Assembly (NCBI RefSeq): GCF_046292685.1
Contig: NZ_JBKBQM010000055.1
Coordinates: 1 to 19,884 of the forward strand
DNA from: Wagnerdoeblera sp046292685
Lineage (GTDB): Bacteria > Pseudomonadota > Alphaproteobacteria > Rhodobacterales > Rhodobacteraceae
Length of the DNA stretch: 19,884 nt
Direction of reading: 5' to 3'
This document shows positions 1 to 6,621 of this stretch, piece by piece (position 1 is the first letter of the stretch; the number at the start of each line of letters is the position of its first letter). The position numbers and the translations under genes were made by a program. Under the pieces are notes generated by a model. It made no database searches, was not told where the DNA came from, and was given only the letters and a program-made list of their open reading frames with translations.

Positions 1-84
1 AAAACCATCCAAAACCGCCGCTTGAACCATCAGCGTCAAGCAGCATAACCTGAACTCGATGAGCCCGAACGATCCGCTCCAGAA

Positions 85-495
85 TTAGGCCGCCTGTTCC
101 AAATCATTCGACGACGGACAGTCGAAACGCCGTGGACATAGGCCTCCTGAATGACGGCCACCAAAGCCTTCTCCGCCGTGCGGCGCGGCTCCAGAAAGCT
201 GGGGAAGTAGCTGCCCTTGCGCAGCTTCGGGATCTCCCGCGCGATCCGTCCCGCCCGCGTGTCCCAGTCCCGTTCCCGGTATCCGTTGCGCTGAACCTCC
301 CGCATCGGCGTGCGCGCGCCCTTGGCCGCACCCGTCCGGGCCTCGACCTCCGCTTCCATGATCCGCTCGGCCGCATAGGCCAGCATCTCGCGCACGAGGT
401 CGCCGTCGGCGTTCGGGGCCGCGCTTGGACCAATGGCGCGCTGGCCCCTCACTCTCAACCAGCTCGAGAAGCGCCATTCTGTCGTCGGTCATCAT
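85..495 (-). pseudogene. IS256-family (Mutator-type) transposase, N-terminal remnant, frameshifted
   Basis: This is a decayed N-terminal piece of an IS256-family transposase read on the minus strand. It starts at an ATG near 493-495 with MTDDRMALLELVESEG. It then changes frame near 425-435 and continues as a typical family stretch: RNGYRERDWDTRAGRIAREI, then PKLRKGSYFPSFLEPRR, then EKALVAVIQEAYVHGVST. After VST, near 120-130, it shifts frame again (SNDLEQAA) and stops at 85. An intact transposase of this family is about 400 residues and carries a DDE catalytic triad. Only about the first 120 residues remain and no catalytic aspartate is present, so the product cannot be active. Family recognition comes from the GSYFP..LEPR and ALVAVIQEA blocks. 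The flanking bases 1-84 show no recognisable gene. Confidence 0.8.
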
Positions 496-497
496 TC

Positions 498-530
498 GCC
501 ATTGTCCTCGGACCGATGGCGGACAATGGC
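498..530. repeat. 10-bp inverted repeat upstream of the IS256 remnant
   Basis: GCCATTGTCC at 498-507 is matched perfectly by GGACAATGGC at 521-530 with a 13-base loop. It lies immediately upstream of the remnant transposase start codon. It may be the terminal or subterminal inverted repeat of the IS256-type element, or a small hairpin in its leader. The assignment to the element is inference from position. Confidence 0.55.
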
Positions 531-653
531 TCATTCTCCGTTGTTGGTTTCAGGTCTCGCAACCCGGACCTTCTCCGAAGATCGGCGATGACCACCAGCG
601 GCACCGCCGGCCCCGCGCTGCGCTACGCCAATGGCTCCGCGCGCGGCCTCCTC

Positions 654-779
654 CTACACCACCACCGGGGACAAAGCCCTGACCCCGTGCTTGCGGCACA
701 GATTGGCCATGGAAATCCCGGTCTCATGCTCTTTCAAAATGCCAATGATCTGATCTTCAGTGAACCTGCTGCGCTTCAT
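654..779 (-). pseudogene. Truncated IS3-family transposase OrfA
   Basis: The minus-strand reading starts at ATG 777-779. It begins MKRSRFTEDQIIGILKEHE and continues through NLCRKHGV, the helix-turn-helix N-terminus of IS3-family OrfA proteins. Normal OrfA is about 85-100 residues, with a following leucine-zipper region. Here the homology ends after residue 33 (near 681), and the frame runs into eight unrelated residues before a stop at 654-656. The element is therefore broken, and no orfB follows. Bases 780-826 upstream of the start look like the IS leader. A TAATCC sequence at 819-824 (minus strand) is a possible end of the element. Confidence 0.85.
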
Positions 780-839
780 CTCTGGTCCTTTCGGTTGGGC
801 CAGAGTCTACCTCAAACTGGATTAGGCGGAGGGGGCAAC

Positions 840-990
840 GTCATACCCTATCAGCGCCGCTTTACCGAGTTCGACCGCAAGATCGTCAGCCTGTATGCCC
901 GGGGGATGATGACCCGCGAGCTCCAGGGTCATATCGAGGAAATCTGCGGCGTCGAGGCCTCGCCCAGCCTGATCTCGGCGATCAGCAATC
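840..990 (+). pseudogene. IS256-family transposase, internal fragment (second element)
   Basis: In the plus frame this stretch reads YQRRFTEFDRKIVSLYARGM, then TRELQGHIEEICGV, then SPSLISAIS. That is the conserved segment just before the first catalytic region of the other main IS256 subgroup, typically K.QRRF..FD.KI..MYARGM...EI..HL...Y...VSP..IS.VTD. The homology begins abruptly at about 840 and ends at about 990, on the fliP stop codon. There is no start codon or catalytic residue, so this is a remnant. It is not part of the element at 85-495, because it is on the opposite strand, belongs to a different subgroup and covers an overlapping protein region. Confidence 0.75.
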
Positions 991-1705
991 ATGCGTAGCT
1001 GCGGACCAAGGCTGAGGCAATCAGGCTCCAACCGTCTGCAACGACAAAGAACGCCAGTTTGAATGGCAAGGCCACGATCGCGGGCGGCACCATCATCATG
1101 CCCATCGACATCAGGATCGCCGCCACGACCAGATCTATGACAAGAAACGGCAGAAAGATCAGAAATCCGATCTGGAACGCTCTTTCGATTTCGCTCAGCA
1201 GAAACGAAGGAACAAGCACCGACAAAGGGGCCTCGCTTAACGACTCCGGTGCAGCACTTTCGGGCCTCAATGCGGCCAGCGTGGCAAACGTGTCGGGGTC
1301 GAGGCGTGCCGCCATGAACTGTCGGAATGGCCCGATGGCGGCACCGAAGGCTTGTTCGACATCCATCTTTCCTTCGCTGAACGGGCCGATGCCGGCTGTC
1401 CACGCCTCTGTGAGGACCGGGTCCATCACAAACCAGGTCAGGAACAAGGCAAGGGTGATGATGAGCATGTTCGGCGGTGCGGCCTGCAGCCCGATGGCCT
1501 GCCGGAGGATCGAGAGCACCGTTACGATGAACGGAAAGCAGGTCACCATGACGGCCAGGCCCGGAACGAGGCTGAGCAAGGTAACCAGTGCCAGTAGCTG
1601 CACCGTGCGGGTGGTCAGCGATCCGCCATCGGCAATGGTCAGGGTCAGATCCTGCGCAGCGGCCGGCGTTGCCAGCAACACAAGAACCGGCAGGACGCGG
1701 ATCAT
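989..1705 (-). CDS. fliP: FliP, flagellar type III export gate protein
   Basis: FliP forms, with FliQ and FliR, the helical core of the flagellar export gate in the inner membrane. The protein is 238 residues. It has a cleavable signal peptide (about 1-17, ending PAAAQ), as FliP usually does, then hydrophobic segments at roughly 37-68, 79-100, 177-203 and 206-232. The family signature is clear: SEIERAFQIGFLIF at 171-184, then LPFLVIDLVVAAILMSMGM at 185-203, and LPFKLAFFVVADGW near the end. The ATG overlaps the fliN stop (ATGA), so it is probably translationally coupled. It is the last gene of the fliF-fliH-fliN-fliP operon. The C-terminus has normal length, but an IS256 fragment abuts the stop codon, so nothing native is left downstream. 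FliO, sometimes found before fliP, is not present. Confidence 0.97.
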   Translation of the reverse strand: MIRVLPVLVLLATPAAAQDLTLTIADGGSLTTRTVQLLALVTLLSLVPGLAVMVTCFPFIVTVLSILRQAIGLQAAPPNMLIITLALFLTWFVMDPVLTEAWTAGIGPFSEGKMDVEQAFGAAIGPFRQFMAARLDPDTFATLAALRPESAAPESLSEAPLSVLVPSFLLSEIERAFQIGFLIFLPFLVIDLVVAAILMSMGMMMVPPAIVALPFKLAFFVVADGWSLIASALVRSYA

Positions 1706-1980
1706 GAATTGCCGCGCAGGTTGGAGACCTCCGTCAGGCGAACCGCAAGCATGCCGGTCGATTCGCCCTCGGCTTCGAGCAACTCGCCGCGCGCGATGAG
1801 CCGGTCGCCGATGTAGAGTTCGACCGGATCGTCAAGCCGCCGATCCAGCGGAAGCACGGCATCGCGTTTCAGACGCAAAAGGTCGCGAACTTGCGGCCGG
1901 GCCCGCCCGACCGAGACGGTGATCTCGATCGGCACCTGGTCGAAGGGATGGGCCGAATCAGGGTGGGCGGGATCATCCAT
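1702..1980 (-). CDS. fliN: FliN, flagellar C-ring/switch protein (SpoA domain)
   Basis: FliN forms the lower part of the cytoplasmic C ring. With FliM it sets rotation direction, and it docks the FliH-FliI export complex. This is a short version of 92 residues, essentially one SpoA domain. IPIEITVSVGRARPQVRDLL-like features appear from about residue 18: EITVSVGRARPQVRDLLRL, followed by LDDPVELYIGDRLIARGEL and a C-terminal AVRLTEVSN. Enterobacterial FliN is about 137 residues with an additional N-terminal region, which is missing here. The gene overlaps fliH upstream by 8 bp and fliP downstream by 4 bp. Its partners FliM and FliG are not encoded in the window. A type III secretion SpoA paralogue is excluded by the flagellar context. 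Confidence 0.93.
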   Translation of the reverse strand: MDDPAHPDSAHPFDQVPIEITVSVGRARPQVRDLLRLKRDAVLPLDRRLDDPVELYIGDRLIARGELLEAEGESTGMLAVRLTEVSNLRGNS

Positions 1981-2572
1981 GGTTGTTGTCCTTTGCTGCG
2001 AGATCGAAGAAGTCGTTCAGGGCCGAGCGGATCGCCAGCAACGCCGCATCCAGATCCACCCTGGTTTCCGTTTCGCCCAGGCGCAGGCCGACCTGGCCCG
2101 GGCTCAGGTCTGCCGTTTCGACAAACCGAAGCGGCAGACCCGATCTTGTGCCGACGAGCTCCTCGACGCGGTTGCGGGACTCCGGGTTGAGCAGGACCGT
2201 TACAGGGGCCTCGGAGGCGATTTCCGCGTAGGGGGCCAGCGCCTCGACCACCAGATGAGGCAGGGCCGCATGCGCAATTTCGGGCAGCAGCCGCGCGGCG
2301 ACTTCGGCCATCAGGGGACTGAGCGCCTGCAGCACATGCGCGCGCGCATCGTGAAAGGTGAAGGAGAGGGCTTGAAGGGCCCGGGCCACCTCGTTGCGCT
2401 GCTCGGTCTCGGCGCTGGAGCCTGCCGAGACGGCATCGTCCCAGCCTGCCTTGTAGCCGGTTTCGAAGGCCGCCAACCGGAGCTCTTCCAGTTCGGTCGC
2501 CTCGATCGCGCTGCCGGGCCCCGAGACTAGAGAGGACTCCGCTTCGAATTCCTCAAGGGTGAGAGGCGGCAT
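1973..2572 (-). CDS. fliH: FliH-like export ATPase regulator
   Basis: FliH binds the export ATPase FliI, restrains its activity and tethers it to the C ring through FliN. The 199-residue product is acidic and helical and has no membrane segment. It carries the FliH-like GYKAGWDDA element at about residues 38-46, then a long helical stretch and a C-terminal alpha/beta domain (APVTVLLNP, VGLRLGETETRVDLDAALL). Length matches the family. Two starts are possible: GTG at 2575 or ATG at 2572. I chose the ATG because it overlaps the fliF stop as TGATG and is followed by PPLTLEEFE. The position between fliF and fliN fits FliH. Sequence conservation of FliH is low, so the name rests partly on context. 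Confidence 0.85.
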   Translation of the reverse strand: MPPLTLEEFEAESSLVSGPGSAIEATELEELRLAAFETGYKAGWDDAVSAGSSAETEQRNEVARALQALSFTFHDARAHVLQALSPLMAEVAARLLPEIAHAALPHLVVEALAPYAEIASEAPVTVLLNPESRNRVEELVGTRSGLPLRFVETADLSPGQVGLRLGETETRVDLDAALLAIRSALNDFFDLAAKDNNHG

Positions 2573-4140
2573 CACCGGGTCTCCTCACGCTCGTCCATCC
2601 AGCTCCTCAGGATTTCGACCGATTCGGCCTGGCGCTCGGCGATCAGCTGACGCAAGCGTTCGACCGGGTCCTTCGGGGTTCCGCGCTCGGCGTTTCGCGA
2701 TGCGGCCACCGGCAAGGGCGGCAAGCCTGAACCATCGTCGATCTCGCCGGTCAGAACCGGGACGGGGCCGCCAGGCGTGGGTGTGGTCGCAGCAGGCAGC
2801 GCCAGCTGAGGCTCGGCCGGGATCGCGCGCCCGGAGGCGAGCAGCGGCCGAAGCACGAACAGCCCGAGGGCCAGAATCACCGTGGCAATGACGCCAAGCT
2901 GGATCAGGCCCATCGGATCGAGTTGCCTCAGCCAGTCCGGCCCATCCGGTGCGACGCCCGCCTGCATCGGCTCGAGCTCGAGCGACTTGATGGTGATGAC
3001 ATCGCCACGCGCCTCGTCATAGCCGACGGCCGAAGCGACGAGGTCGCGAAGGTCGTTCAGTTCTTCTTCGCTGCGTGCTTGCCAGATGCCTTCGGGCGAC
3101 CGAATCCCGTCCACGAGCACCGCCACCGTCAGGCGCCGGACGCCGCCCGGTGCGCGCAGAAGTTCGCGCGCGGTCTCGGAGACTTCGTAGTTCACCCGCT
3201 CTCGGCTTTCCGCGCCCTGGCTCCGGCTGCCGCCACCGCCCGATGCGTCGCCCTCCGGCAGATTGGATGCGACGGTAACCCCTTGCGGGCTGCCGGTGGA
3301 CGAGTTGCTTTTTTCCTCGGTTTCCGTGGAGATGACGACCCGACCCTGGGGGTCGAACCTGCGCTCGGAAATCGATTCCCGTTCGGTGATGACATCGACC
3401 GAAAGCTCGACCAGCACCCGCCCCTGGCCGACGCGCGCCGCCAGCAACCGTTCGACGGACCGTTTCAGTTCCTCGGTCCTGCCGTCGGCGGAAACCGTGC
3501 CGGATTCGGCCAGAGGGATCAGGCCTGCCGAGGTATCGATGACGGAGACGGCTTCGGGCACAAGCCCTGCAACCGCCGAAGCAACCAGAAAGCGAATCGC
3601 CTGAGCCTGGGCCGGAGTCATTCCGCCGAGTGCGGTCGTAACCGTCACCGATGCGCTGGGTTGCTGATCCCGGCGAAAGGCCTGGGTGGCCGGAACCGCC
3701 AGGTGGACCCGCGCGGAACGGACAAAGGGGTTGGATGCGATCGTTCGCGCCAGTTCGCCTTCCTTGGCCCGCAAATAGGCCGCATCGAACATTTGCGCCG
3801 TGGTGCCGAAGCCGGACAGCTGATCGAGAAGCTCGTATCCGGCGCCGCCCGTGCGTGGCAGCCCTTCACCGGCCAGTGCCATGCGCAGCTGATCGCGCTG
3901 GCTGCCGGCAACCCAGATCGAATCGCCCCGGATCTCGTAGACCGCACCGCGCTGGTCGAGGGCAGCAACCACTTCGCCCGCAGCTGAAGGCTCGAGCCCC
4001 GCATAGAGCAGAGACATCGAAGGCGATGACGCCGCGCGGGCCAGCGCCAGGACCGCCGCGAACATCGCCACTGTCGCCAACACCACGAAGGCGCGCCGCC
4101 GCGTGTCGAGCACGGACCAGAACGAAACGACCTGTTGCAC
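2572..4140 (-). CDS. fliF: FliF, flagellar MS-ring protein
   Basis: FliF builds the MS ring in the inner membrane, the platform for the rotor and export gate. The 522-residue protein has TM1 at about 17-36, the ring-building motifs (a YscJ/FliF-type domain around 45-205 with GELARTIASNPFVRSARVHL; a third ring domain about 225-390 split by a Ser/Gly-rich loop near 275-310), TM2 at about 411-433, and a cytoplasmic tail. The final helix, DPVERLRQLIAERQAESVEI, matches the FliG-binding end, so a fliG must exist elsewhere. Translation starts at GTG (4138-4140), preceded by GGAGAA with a six-base gap. It is the first gene of the minus-strand operon and diverges from fliL across a 111-bp region carrying a CtrA-like box. 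Confidence 0.97.
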   Translation of the reverse strand: MQQVVSFWSVLDTRRRAFVVLATVAMFAAVLALARAASSPSMSLLYAGLEPSAAGEVVAALDQRGAVYEIRGDSIWVAGSQRDQLRMALAGEGLPRTGGAGYELLDQLSGFGTTAQMFDAAYLRAKEGELARTIASNPFVRSARVHLAVPATQAFRRDQQPSASVTVTTALGGMTPAQAQAIRFLVASAVAGLVPEAVSVIDTSAGLIPLAESGTVSADGRTEELKRSVERLLAARVGQGRVLVELSVDVITERESISERRFDPQGRVVISTETEEKSNSSTGSPQGVTVASNLPEGDASGGGGSRSQGAESRERVNYEVSETARELLRAPGGVRRLTVAVLVDGIRSPEGIWQARSEEELNDLRDLVASAVGYDEARGDVITIKSLELEPMQAGVAPDGPDWLRQLDPMGLIQLGVIATVILALGLFVLRPLLASGRAIPAEPQLALPAATTPTPGGPVPVLTGEIDDGSGLPPLPVAASRNAERGTPKDPVERLRQLIAERQAESVEILRSWMDEREETR

Positions 4141-4194
4141 CGGATTCTCCGTCTTCGGCTTCTGCCTGATGACTCGATGGATCGCCGATCGGCC

Positions 4195-4209
4195 TTAACA
4201 ATCGGTTAG
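4195..4209. promoter_or_regulatory. CtrA-like binding site in the fliF/fliL divergent region
   Basis: TTAA (4195-4198), seven bases, then TTAG (4206-4209) matches the alphaproteobacterial CtrA recognition pattern TTAA-N7-TTAA at seven of eight positions. It sits between the divergently transcribed fliF and fliL, about 43 bp before the fliL start and 55 bp before the fliF start, where one site could control both. CtrA control of flagellar operons is established in Caulobacter and in Rhodobacterales. Binding here is inference from the match alone. Confidence 0.55.
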
Positions 4210-4239
4210 TGACCTGCGGTCTATATCTTGTCTTGCGAA

Positions 4240-4246
4240 AAGGAGG
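4240..4246 (+). promoter_or_regulatory. Strong ribosome binding site that fixes the fliL start
   Basis: AAGGAGG is a near-perfect Shine-Dalgarno sequence, five bases before ATG 4252. It decides between this ATG and an upstream in-frame TTG at 4228, which would place the site inside the coding region. Confidence 0.8.
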
Positions 4247-4251
4247 CCCGA

Positions 4252-4731
4252 ATGGTCGAAAGCGCCGCCCCGCAGGAGGGAGCTCCTGCCCAGAAACGCT
4301 CCAAGCTGCCGATGATTCTGGGGCTTTGTCTGGCCCTCGCCGGTGCGGCCGGGGGCTTTTACGCGACCTTCACCGGACTGATTCCGTTCGGATCGGTGCC
4401 CCATGCGGCGGGCGGGCCCACCCCCTTGCCGAATGTCGCCTTCGTCCCGCTCGATCCGCTCGTGGTGAGCCTGGCGCCGGGTAGTCGCAGCCGGCATCTG
4501 CGGTTCGCGGCGCAGCTGGAAGTGGAAGCTGCCTACCGGGCCGATGTCGAGAAGCTGAAGCCGCGGGTGATGGATCTGCTCAACGGCTATCTGCGCGCCG
4601 TCGATCCTGTCGAGTTCGAGGATCCGGCCGCGCTGATCCGGCTGCGGGCGCAGATGCTTCGTCGCATACAGATTGTCACTGGCGATGGCCGGGTCCGCGA
4701 CCTGCTGGTCACCGAGTTCGTGCTGAACTGA
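4252..4731 (+). CDS. fliL: FliL, stator-associated basal body membrane protein
   Basis: FliL rings surround the MotA/MotB stator and support stator activity and torque. The protein is 159 residues. It has a short basic cytoplasmic N-terminus, one membrane segment at about 20-41, a proline-rich linker and a periplasmic domain. That domain contains the typical FVPLDPLVVSL and RFAAQLEVE strands and ends in LLVTEFVLN, the usual FliL C-terminus (the VLVTDFVVQ type). It opens the plus-strand run, divergent from fliF, and its TGA shares a base with the ribosome binding site of the next gene. A second FliL-family gene lies at 13859-14323. The two share the domain plan but differ clearly in sequence, so they are paralogues and not a recent duplication. 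Confidence 0.93.
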   Translation: MVESAAPQEGAPAQKRSKLPMILGLCLALAGAAGGFYATFTGLIPFGSVPHAAGGPTPLPNVAFVPLDPLVVSLAPGSRSRHLRFAAQLEVEAAYRADVEKLKPRVMDLLNGYLRAVDPVEFEDPAALIRLRAQMLRRIQIVTGDGRVRDLLVTEFVLN

Positions 4732-4739
4732 AGGAGAGA

Positions 4740-5117
4740 ATGATGGAGCTGATTGCCGACGTTCTGCTTGCAGCCGGGGCCTTCGGCGCCGCAGTCTACT
4801 GCTTTGTGCTGCAGCGTCGGTTGACCCGGTTCAACCAGCTGGAAACCGGCATGGGCGGCGCGATCGCCGTTCTCTCGGCGCAGGTCGACGACCTGACCAA
4901 GGCGCTGGCGTCGGCACAAAACACTGCGACCTTGTCGACCCGCCGTCTCGAGGAATTGACAGAGCGCGCAGATACCGCGGCTGTCCGTCTGGAACTGCTG
5001 GTTTCGTCGCTGCACGATTTGCCCGAACCCGGCGACCGCGTGACCGAATCGCCGCCAGACAAGAAGGTCCGCTTCGTCCGCGCGCGCGTCCGACGCGAGG
5101 CGGAGGCCGCAGAATGA
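4740..5117 (+). CDS. Small single-pass membrane protein, PflI/DUF6468-like
   Basis: This 125-residue protein has one N-terminal membrane segment (about 4-24), a short basic stop-transfer stretch (QRRLTRF), a helical probably coiled-coil segment (about 32-92, QVDDLTKALASAQ and RRLEELTERADTA) and a basic Arg-rich tail. The layout and its place between fliL and motE resemble the DUF6468 family, which includes the Caulobacter flagellar positioning protein PflI. I recognise this from context and architecture, not from a decisive motif. Two ATGs are adjacent (4740, 4743). The second has better spacing from AAGGAG at 4731-4736. The stop overlaps motE as ATGA, so the two are probably co-translated. 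Function is unproven. Confidence 0.85.
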   Translation: MMELIADVLLAAGAFGAAVYCFVLQRRLTRFNQLETGMGGAIAVLSAQVDDLTKALASAQNTATLSTRRLEELTERADTAAVRLELLVSSLHDLPEPGDRVTESPPDKKVRFVRARVRREAEAAE

Positions 5118-5692
5118 GCCTCGTGCGCCGTCGCCCTGTGCGCGGGGTGCTGTTCTTTCTCTCCGGGTTGATGCTGGTGTCCGGTGTGATCCGCGTGGGT
5201 CTAGGCGTATCTGCTGCCCGAGCCGTGACACCCCCAGCCGAGACCGTTGCCGAGGCGCCTCCGCCTGCGCCCGCTGCTTGCCCGGCCCCGCCCGCAGCAC
5301 TCGCCGCTGCTCTGCAGCAAAGGGAGGCGCGGGTTTCCATGCGAGAAGCCGCAATCGAGGACAGGCTCGCAGCCCTAGCCCTGGCGGATGAAGTGACGGC
5401 GCGTCGAATTCAGGAGTTGCAGGAGGCCGAAGCGCAGCTTCGCGCGACCCTGACCCAGGCCGACGGCGCCGCCGAGAACGACATCGCGCGTCTGACGACT
5501 GTATACGAGGCAATGAAGCCCAAGGAGGCCGCCGCCTTGTTCGAGACGATGGCCCCCGAGTTCGCTGCGGGCTTTCTGGGGCGGATGCGCCCCGAAGCCG
5601 CAGCCGCCGTCCTGTCGGGCATGACACCTCAGTCGGCATACACCCTGTCGGTATTGCTTGCAGGCCGGAACGCGCTGGTTCCGCGGGAATGA
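5114..5692 (+). CDS. motE: MotE-like flagellar motility protein (MgtE_N-like domain)
   Basis: In rhizobia MotE is a periplasmic chaperone needed for folding of MotC, which in turn contacts MotB. This 192-residue protein has a basic N-terminus and a membrane segment or uncleaved signal at about 10-32. A Pro/Ala-rich linker follows (39-62), then a long helix or coiled coil (about 66-128). The C-terminal helical domain (about 127-182) reads LTTVYEAMKPKEAAALFETM and RMRPEAAAAVLSGM, the MgtE N-domain-like repeat that defines MotE-type proteins. It overlaps the preceding small gene by ATGA and precedes motA. The name follows family annotation, and the chaperone role is transferred from rhizobia. 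A MotC with clear homology is not visible, but see the 725-aa protein after motA. Confidence 0.85.
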   Translation: MSLVRRRPVRGVLFFLSGLMLVSGVIRVGLGVSAARAVTPPAETVAEAPPPAPAACPAPPAALAAALQQREARVSMREAAIEDRLAALALADEVTARRIQELQEAEAQLRATLTQADGAAENDIARLTTVYEAMKPKEAAALFETMAPEFAAGFLGRMRPEAAAAVLSGMTPQSAYTLSVLLAGRNALVPRE

Positions 5693-5751
5693 TGCCGGTT
5701 TGTTAACCCCCGGCTGCCAGATTGGTCCGAGTTTCGAACGGAGGCGAAAAG

Positions 5752-6621
5752 ATGATCGGCATCATCGGGATAGCACTCATCTTCATCATGGTTTTCGGGG
5801 GCTATCTTGCCGCCGGAGGCAAGATCGGCATCATCCTCAAGGCATTGCCTTTCGAGCTGATGATGATCGGGGGCGCAGCCATCGGTGCCTTTCTTCTGGC
5901 CAATGACGGGGCTTCTGCCAGGCAAACGGTCAAGGACATCGGCAAGGTCTTCAAGGGGCCTAAGTGGAAGCCGGCGGATTACCGCGACCTGCTGTGCCTG
6001 CTCTTCGAACTCATCCGGATCGCCCGCAGCAACCCCGTCGCGCTGGAGGAACATATCGAAAACCCAGGTGCCTCGTCGATTTTCGGCGCCTATCCCCGCA
6101 TCCAGCGTGACCACGAGGCGGTCGAGCTCATCTGCGACACCTTGCGTGCCGCCTCGATGAACTACGACGATCCGCATCAGGTCGAAGAAGTTCTCGACAA
6201 GCGCATGGAAGCCGCCCGCCATCACGCTCTGCACCCGAGTCACGCCTTGCAGACGGTGGCCGATGCCCTGCCGGCGCTCGGGATTGTTGCGGCGGTGCTT
6301 GGTGTCATCAAGACCATGGCATCCATCGACCAGCCGCCCGAGATTCTGGGCAAGATGATCGGCGGTGCATTGGTCGGGACGTTTCTTGGCGTCTTCCTGG
6401 CCTATGGCCTCGTCGGCCCCTTTGCCACAAAGGTGAAGGCCGTCGTCGAGGAAGACCAGCACTTTTACGGGCTGATCCGGGAAGTGCTGGTGGCCAACCT
6501 ACACCGGCACCCGGCCAATATCTGCATCGAAGTCGGGCGCCAGAACACCCCGCATCACGTGCGCCCGAGCTTTGGCGATCTCGAAGAAGCATTGCGGTTG
6601 CTCAAGCAAAAGGCTGCATGA
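5752..6621 (+). CDS. motA: MotA, flagellar stator proton-channel subunit
   Basis: MotA surrounds a MotB dimer to form the ion-conducting stator and pushes on FliG. The 289-residue protein is the standard length. Membrane segments lie at about 1-22, 33-52, 170-190 and 203-224, with a large cytoplasmic loop between. The functionally important prolines are present: P174 in DALPALGIVAAV and P223 in GLVGPFATK. The loop contains the conserved ENPGASSIFGAYPRI block used in rotor contact. The start ATG 5752 is preceded by GGAGG at 5740-5744. A longer reading from 5722 would put that site inside the gene. The 59-bp gap before it carries a TTAACC half-site near 5703, so a promoter is possible. motB does not follow, which is unusual for many bacteria. 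Confidence 0.97.
   Translation: MIGIIGIALIFIMVFGGYLAAGGKIGIILKALPFELMMIGGAAIGAFLLANDGASARQTVKDIGKVFKGPKWKPADYRDLLCLLFELIRIARSNPVALEEHIENPGASSIFGAYPRIQRDHEAVELICDTLRAASMNYDDPHQVEEVLDKRMEAARHHALHPSHALQTVADALPALGIVAAVLGVIKTMASIDQPPEILGKMIGGALVGTFLGVFLAYGLVGPFATKVKAVVEEDQHFYGLIREVLVANLHRHPANICIEVGRQNTPHHVRPSFGDLEEALRLLKQKAA

Noticed and set aside
1..84. Possible end of a further insertion sequence at the left edge
   Set aside because: The minus-strand reading resembles sequence often seen around transposases, but it is too short and without a motif to assign.
132..998. 288-aa plus-strand frame as a single gene across the left flank
   Set aside because: It joins the antisense of an IS256 remnant and of an IS3 remnant to a real IS256 fragment at its end. 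Only the last 50 or so residues carry homology.
2923..3987. 354-aa plus-strand frame antisense to fliF
   Set aside because: Shadow of fliF in a G+C-rich gene; no recognisable fold or ribosome site.
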